The notes beneath the pieces were generated by a model. The model saw only the letters and a list, made by a program, of their open reading frames with translations, did no database searches and was not told where the DNA came from. A DNA stretch of 64,000 nucleotides from Pseudomonadota bacterium (GTDB lineage Bacteria; Pseudomonadota; Gammaproteobacteria; Burkholderiales; Burkholderiaceae_C), in NCBI GenBank assembly GCA_023387335.1, contig JAEWIF010000038.1, forward strand, positions 1 to 64,000, in the 5' to 3' direction. This document shows positions 58,995 through 64,000 of this stretch, piece after piece. Position 1 is the first letter of the stretch; the number at the start of each line of letters is the position of its first letter. The position numbers and the translations under genes are program-made.

Positions 58995-60557
58995 ATGGCG
59001 GCCTCCATGAACCATCCCCGCTGCGACCAGACCGGGGCCTGGAAAGGCTTGCGGGATCATTTCGACGACGTGGGTCGCGCCTTCGACGTGCGCGAGGCGC
59101 TGCAGGGCGACATCGCCCGGGTGGAATCGCTCGGCTTCGAGGCGCCGCATGTCTTCGCCGACCTCTCCAAGAACCTGGTCGACTCGAACGCCGACCGGCT
59201 GCTGCTGGATCTCGCGAAGGAGTGCGGGCTCGAGGCCCAGCGCGACGCGATGTTCGCGGGCGAGGCGATCAACAACACCGAAGGCCGGCAGGTCATGCAC
59301 TTTCTGCTGCGCGCGCCGCGGCAGGGCGGTGCGGACGCTCGGCTCGCGACGGAACTCACGCAGGTGCACGACACGCTCGATCGCATGCTGGCCTTCGCCG
59401 AGGAGGTGAGGGCGGACGCCGGCATCACCGACGTGGTGAACATCGGCATCGGCGGCTCCGACCTCGGGCCGCAGATGGCCACGATCGCGCTCGAGTCCTT
59501 CGTTTCGCCGGCGCGGCGCTTCCATTTCGTGTCCAACATCGACGGGCACGAGCTCGCTTCGGTGCTGCGGCAGCTCAAGCCCGAGAGCACGCTGTTCCTC
59601 ATCGCGTCCAAGACCTTCACCACGCTGGAGACGATGACCAACGCGCGCTCGGCGCGCCAGTGGTTCACGCAGCAGGGCGGCACGGACGTCGCGCGGCATT
59701 TCGCGGCGCTGACGACCAACGTCAAGGCCGCGTCCGAGTTCGGCATCGCGCGCACCTTCGGTTTCTGGGACTGGGTGGGTGGCCGGTATTCCATGTGGTC
59801 GGCCATCGGCCTGCCGGTCGCCATCGCGGTGGGCGCGGAGCGATTTCGCGAACTGCTGGTCGGGGCGCATGCGATGGACCGCCACTTCCGCGAGACGCCG
59901 CTCGAGCGCAACCTGCCGGTGCGGCTGGCGCTGCTGGACGTCTGGTACCGCGACTTCCACGGCTTCCCGACCCGCAGCGTCGCGCCGTACCACAGCGGGC
60001 TGCGGCGATTGCCGGCCTACCTGCAGCAGCTCGAGATGGAGAGCAACGGCAAGCGGGTGGACCGCGAAGGTCGCGAGCTGCCGTTCGCCACTTCGCCGGT
60101 GGTCTGGGGCGAGCCCGGCACCAACGGCCAGCATGCCTACTTCCAGATGCTGCACCAGGGCACCGACGTCGTGCCGGTGGAGTTCATCGCGGTCAGGCAA
60201 GCGGCGCACGACCTGGCCGAACACCATCCGCAGCTGCTGGCCAACGTGCTGGCGCAGTCGGCGGCGCTGATGCAGGGCAAGTCGGATGCGGGCGGCCACA
60301 AGCACTTCCCGGGCAACCGGCCGAGCACGGTGCTGCTGCTGGATCGCCTGGACCCGCGAAGCCTGGGAGCGCTGATCGCGCTGTACGAGCACCGCGTGTT
60401 CTGCGCCGGGGCGATCTGGGGCATCAACAGCTTCGACCAGTGGGGCGTGGAACTGGGCAAGGTGCTGGCCAAGGACATCGCGCCGCGGCTGGCTTCGGGG
60501 GACACGGAAGGGCTGGACGCTTCCACCGCGGCGCTGGTCAGACGCCTGCGCAGCTGA
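58995..60557 (+). CDS. pgi: Glucose-6-phosphate isomerase
   Basis: Pgi interconverts glucose 6-phosphate and fructose 6-phosphate. The 520-residue enzyme has DVVNIGIGGSDLGPQMA, the catalytic Glu in VWGEPGTNGQHAYFQ, the His in that same motif's following GT loop, and the C-terminal Lys motif NSFDQWGVELGKVLAK. AAGGAGG lies 9 nt before ATG, inside the end of tal. The tal-pgi pair shares substrates with Zwf, encoded on the other side of the HexR site. Confidence 0.97.
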   Translation: MAASMNHPRCDQTGAWKGLRDHFDDVGRAFDVREALQGDIARVESLGFEAPHVFADLSKNLVDSNADRLLLDLAKECGLEAQRDAMFAGEAINNTEGRQVMHFLLRAPRQGGADARLATELTQVHDTLDRMLAFAEEVRADAGITDVVNIGIGGSDLGPQMATIALESFVSPARRFHFVSNIDGHELASVLRQLKPESTLFLIASKTFTTLETMTNARSARQWFTQQGGTDVARHFAALTTNVKAASEFGIARTFGFWDWVGGRYSMWSAIGLPVAIAVGAERFRELLVGAHAMDRHFRETPLERNLPVRLALLDVWYRDFHGFPTRSVAPYHSGLRRLPAYLQQLEMESNGKRVDREGRELPFATSPVVWGEPGTNGQHAYFQMLHQGTDVVPVEFIAVRQAAHDLAEHHPQLLANVLAQSAALMQGKSDAGGHKHFPGNRPSTVLLLDRLDPRSLGALIALYEHRVFCAGAIWGINSFDQWGVELGKVLAKDIAPRLASGDTEGLDASTAALVRRLRS

Positions 60558-60627
60558 AAGTCACCTCCAGCTCATCAACGGTTCTATCATCCGGCCGGGC
60601 GCCTTGCCCCAGACGAGGAGAACCGAG

Positions 60628-60996
60628 ATGGAAGACTTCAAGAAGGCCGTCAAGGCCTGCCTGAACAAGTACACCGACTTCAACGGGCGCGCGGCGCGCC
60701 CCGAGTTCTGGTGGTTTTTCCTGTTCCAGATTGGCGTGTACCTGGTCGCCAGCCTGATCCACGGCCTGGTCTACTGGCTCGCCGTGGCGGCGCTGCTGCT
60801 GCCGGGCCTGGCGGTCGGCGCACGCCGGCTGCACGACATCGGCAAGAGCGCCTGGTGGCTGCTGCTGGCCGTGGTGCCGATCATCGGCCTGGTCCTGCTG
60901 TATTTCGCGGCCCAGCCGAGCCAGGCGGGTGGCAACGAGTACGGCCCGCAGCCCTCGGACCCTTCAGGCACCGAGCTCGCGCCCGGGGCGCAATGA
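60628..60996 (+). CDS. DUF805 membrane protein
   Basis: The 122-residue protein has the DUF805 pattern: YTDFNGRAARPEFWWFFLFQ at the start, then hydrophobic helices at about 28–70 and 82–103, with ARRLHDIGKSAWW between them. Function is unknown; homologues are inner-membrane proteins. I chose ATG 60628, preceded by GAGGAGAACC. A TATCAT box (about 60584) may be its promoter. It shares a bidirectional terminator with groEL. Confidence 0.85.
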   Translation: MEDFKKAVKACLNKYTDFNGRAARPEFWWFFLFQIGVYLVASLIHGLVYWLAVAALLLPGLAVGARRLHDIGKSAWWLLLAVVPIIGLVLLYFAAQPSQAGGNEYGPQPSDPSGTELAPGAQ

Positions 60997-60998
60997 AA

Positions 60999-61023
60999 AA
61001 AGGCCGGCGGATGCCGGCCTTTT
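60999..61023. terminator. Bidirectional terminator between the DUF805 gene and groEL
   Basis: AAAGGCCGGC pairs with GCCGGCCTTT around GGAT, with an A-run on the left and a T-run on the right, so it can work for both convergent genes. Confidence 0.93.
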
Positions 61024-61045
61024 CATTTCTGCCTGGGCAGAGGAC

Positions 61046-62689
<1,644 letters not shown>

Positions 62690-62726
62690 GTTTTGACTCC
62701 GGATGATTCAGTTGAAGGGCTGGTGA

Positions 62727-63017
62727 TTACTTCTCGACGACGGCAAAAAGGTCGTCTTCCTTCATCACGAGCAGTTCGTCGCCTTCGACCTTGACGGTCT
62801 GGCCGCTGTACTTGCCGAACAGCACGCGGTCGCCCACCTTGATGTTCGGGGCGATCAGGTCACCCTTGTCGTTCTTTCGGCCGGGACCGACGGCGAGCAC
62901 CTCGCCCTGGTCGGGCTTCTCGGCGGCGTTGTCGGGGATCACGATGCCGGAAGCGGTCTTGGTCTCGTTCTCCAGACGCTTGACGATCACGCGGTCGTGC
63001 AGCGGGCGAAGTTTCAT
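62727..63017 (-). CDS. groS: 10 kDa co-chaperonin GroES
   Basis: GroES is the heptameric lid of GroEL. The 96-residue protein starts MKLRPLHDRVIVKRLENETK, has the mobile loop ETKTASGIVIPDNAAEKP and ends DELLVMKEDDLFAVVEK, all typical. AAGGAG lies 6 nt before ATG 63017; longer in-frame upstream sequence is not conserved. A CIRCE operator lies upstream, so HrcA repression is expected. Confidence 0.98.
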   Translation of the reverse strand: MKLRPLHDRVIVKRLENETKTASGIVIPDNAAEKPDQGEVLAVGPGRKNDKGDLIAPNIKVGDRVLFGKYSGQTVKVEGDELLVMKEDDLFAVVEK

Positions 63018-63104
63018 TGCATCTCCTTCAGGGCGGTTGACATCAAAAGGCGCCAAACGAAGTTGGCGCCCATTAACTTGGCGCGTGGCGGGCCAGCTCA
63101 TCTG

Positions 63105-63131
63105 CTAGCACTCAGAACCAGCGAGTGCTAA
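63105..63131. promoter_or_regulatory. CIRCE operator (HrcA binding site)
   Basis: CTAGCACTC (63105–63113), a 9-nt spacer and GAGTGCTAA (63123–63131) match the CIRCE consensus TTAGCACTC-N9-GAGTGCTAA with one change in the first base. It covers the expected transcription start of groES, so HrcA would block initiation until heat shock. Confidence 0.95.
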
Positions 63132-63158
63132 TGATAGGGGATTCCATGTCGGTTTCAA
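63131..63158 (-). promoter_or_regulatory. Sigma-70 promoter of groES-groEL
   Basis: On the minus strand TTGAAA (63158–63153) and TATCAT (63136–63131) are 16 nt apart, giving a start in the CIRCE element at about 63124. No separate heat-shock sigma promoter is obvious. Confidence 0.7.
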
Positions 63159-63289
63159 GGCCTCCCCCTGTCGGACAACCGCGCGCCCCCGACTTTTCAA
63201 GCCCGGGCACCCCTGCGGCGCTCGCACAACAGAATTGCGCCAAGCTTGGGCAAATACCTGATGAGCCTACGGATTCCCCGGACTTCACC

Positions 63290-63306
63290 TTAGGCAATCC
63301 CCCTAA
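63290..63306. promoter_or_regulatory. Inverted repeat upstream of the secreted protein gene
   Basis: TTAGG and CCTAA flank 7 nt (63290–63306), about 130 nt before the next gene, which could be an operator for a LuxR/NarL-type regulator. The surrounding gap between groES promoter and the next gene (63159–63433) holds no gene; it also has two mutually exclusive hairpins sharing 63349–63354 (AACCGC 63335–63340 with GCGGTT, or GGCGGTT 63348–63354 with AACCGCC 63360–63366). Confidence 0.35.
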
Positions 63307-63433
63307 TGACTGATATCCTAGGTAACAACATGTAAACCGCAGTTACCGGCGGTTCTCGCAACCGCCGTTCTGTCGCCTCCCGGCCGTCCAGAACGCAGAC
63401 ACGGGGCAGCACAGCGTGAGGGGTTTGGAACGG

Positions 63434-64000
63434 ATGCGCCGGCGCCTGGCCTGCCGGCTGGCAGGGCTCGCGCTCGTCCTCGTGGGGGCGGCGACGGGCG
63501 CGCTGGCCGCCGGCACGCCGGCGGGGACGCGCATCCCGAACACCGCCTCCATCGGCTACGTCTCCAACGGCGCACCCTACACCCAGCAAGCGGCCGCGCC
63601 TTCGGTCGTGGTCGCCCGCGTGCTGGCGGTGCGAACGACCTGGCAGGACAGCACCGCCACGCCCTCGAACTCGCCCGACGCCGCGCGGCCGCTGACCTTC
63701 GCCGTCACCAACCTCGGCAACGCGGCCGACACCTTCCTGCTCACGCGCGACAACGCGATCGCGGGCGACCAGTTCGATCCGGGCGATGCCCTCCAGGGTG
63801 CGATCTGGCTGGAGAGCGGGGCGCAGCCGGGCCTGCAGACCAGCGGCCCCAACGCCGACATCGTCTACGTCCCCGGCGCGAACGACCCGAACCTCGCGCC
63901 CGACGCCACGCGCATCGTCTACGTGGTCAGCAGCATCCCCGCCGGCTTCACGACGGGCGCGCTGGGCCGCGTCAGCCTGCAAGCGCGCTCGACGATCGCC
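63434..64000 (+). CDS. Secreted DUF11-like repeat protein, N-terminal part
   Basis: The frame is open from ATG 63434 to the window end (189 codons). The product has a signal peptide (MRRRLACRLAGLALVLVGAA, cleaved near GALAA, about residue 26) followed by GTPAGTRIPNTASIGYVSNG, a start I associate with large surface proteins that carry DUF11-type repeats. LTFAVTNLGNAADTFLLTRD fits an immunoglobulin-like repeat of that kind. The rest lies beyond the window, so size and role are unknown. ATG follows TTTGGAACGG, a weak ribosome-binding site. Confidence 0.7.
   Translation, partial: MRRRLACRLAGLALVLVGAATGALAAGTPAGTRIPNTASIGYVSNGAPYTQQAAAPSVVVARVLAVRTTWQDSTATPSNSPDAARPLTFAVTNLGNAADTFLLTRDNAIAGDQFDPGDALQGAIWLESGAQPGLQTSGPNADIVYVPGANDPNLAPDATRIVYVVSSIPAGFTTGALGRVSLQARSTIA

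Noticed and set aside
63290..63982. A 230-codon minus-strand frame at the window end
   Set aside because: It is the antisense shadow of the secreted protein frame, which has a clear signal peptide.

Overview
The window is a contiguous, GC-rich, densely coding chromosomal segment. Its gene order, protein sequences and tRNAs fit a betaproteobacterium of the order Burkholderiales, most like the Comamonadaceae (Ramlibacter/Variovorax/Caenimonas type). The main pointers are the classical beta porins, a Bug-type solute-binding protein, HexR next to zwf, Coq7, and tuf–tRNA-Trp–secE–nusG followed by the ribosomal protein/RNA polymerase operon. I cannot name the genus from sequence alone.

Layout. (1) 1–12.46 kb: end of tuf, tRNA-Trp, secE-nusG-rplK-rplA-rplJ-rplL-rpoB-rpoC, closed by a strong terminator. 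(2) 12.47–18.03 kb: LemA-like protein, rsmB, a DUF4390 protein and an NtrY/NtrX-like two-component system in one tightly overlapping + strand series; tRNA-Phe and tRNA-Gly follow. (3) 18.3–27.85 kb: metabolic and accessory genes (VWA protein, a probably bicovalent FAD oxidoreductase, an alpha/beta-hydrolase lipoprotein, EamA exporter, DadA-like oxidoreductase, Bug protein, haloacid dehalogenase, two tiny proline-rich proteins). (4) 27.84–37.53 kb: a type II secretion operon (gspG-H-I-J-K-L-M-N-D-E on the minus strand, gspC divergent) with no gspF in the window. (5) 37.5–40.5 kb: an ilvA-cobS-cobC translationally coupled operon. (6) 40.6–46.85 kb: a lone tyrosine recombinase, two similar porins in opposite orientation flanking osmC and coq7, a candidate small RNA, and a DUF3047 lipoprotein. 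(7) 46.9–55.56 kb: a peptide-type ABC transporter operon with two binding proteins and an M20 amidohydrolase. (8) 55.57–60.56 kb: hexR-zwf divergent from tal-pgi, with HexR-like palindromes between them. (9) 60.6–64 kb: DUF805 protein, groES-groEL under a CIRCE operator, and the start of a secreted protein cut by the window end.

How the parts work together. Region 1 is transcription and translation machinery, with SecE serving protein export. Region 4 would carry exported proteins across the outer membrane. Region 8 is a sugar-phosphate module (glucose-6-phosphate dehydrogenase, isomerase, transaldolase) beside its likely repressor. Region 7 imports and probably trims peptides or N-acyl amino acids.

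Most interesting signals. The minus-strand candidate sRNA at about 43280–43371 has a perfect-looking terminator and a hairpin loop complementary to the Shine-Dalgarno region of the neighbouring porin gene. Several genes (eamA-like, dadA-like, gspC, coq7, tal and, more weakly, the Bug gene) have a -10-like hexamer 6–7 nt before the start codon and no ribosome-binding site, suggesting leaderless mRNAs. The first porin has lost the usual start of its signal peptide. cobC carries an 18-bp tandem duplication over its catalytic RHA motif. All functional statements rest on reading the sequence and on family knowledge; no database search was run.
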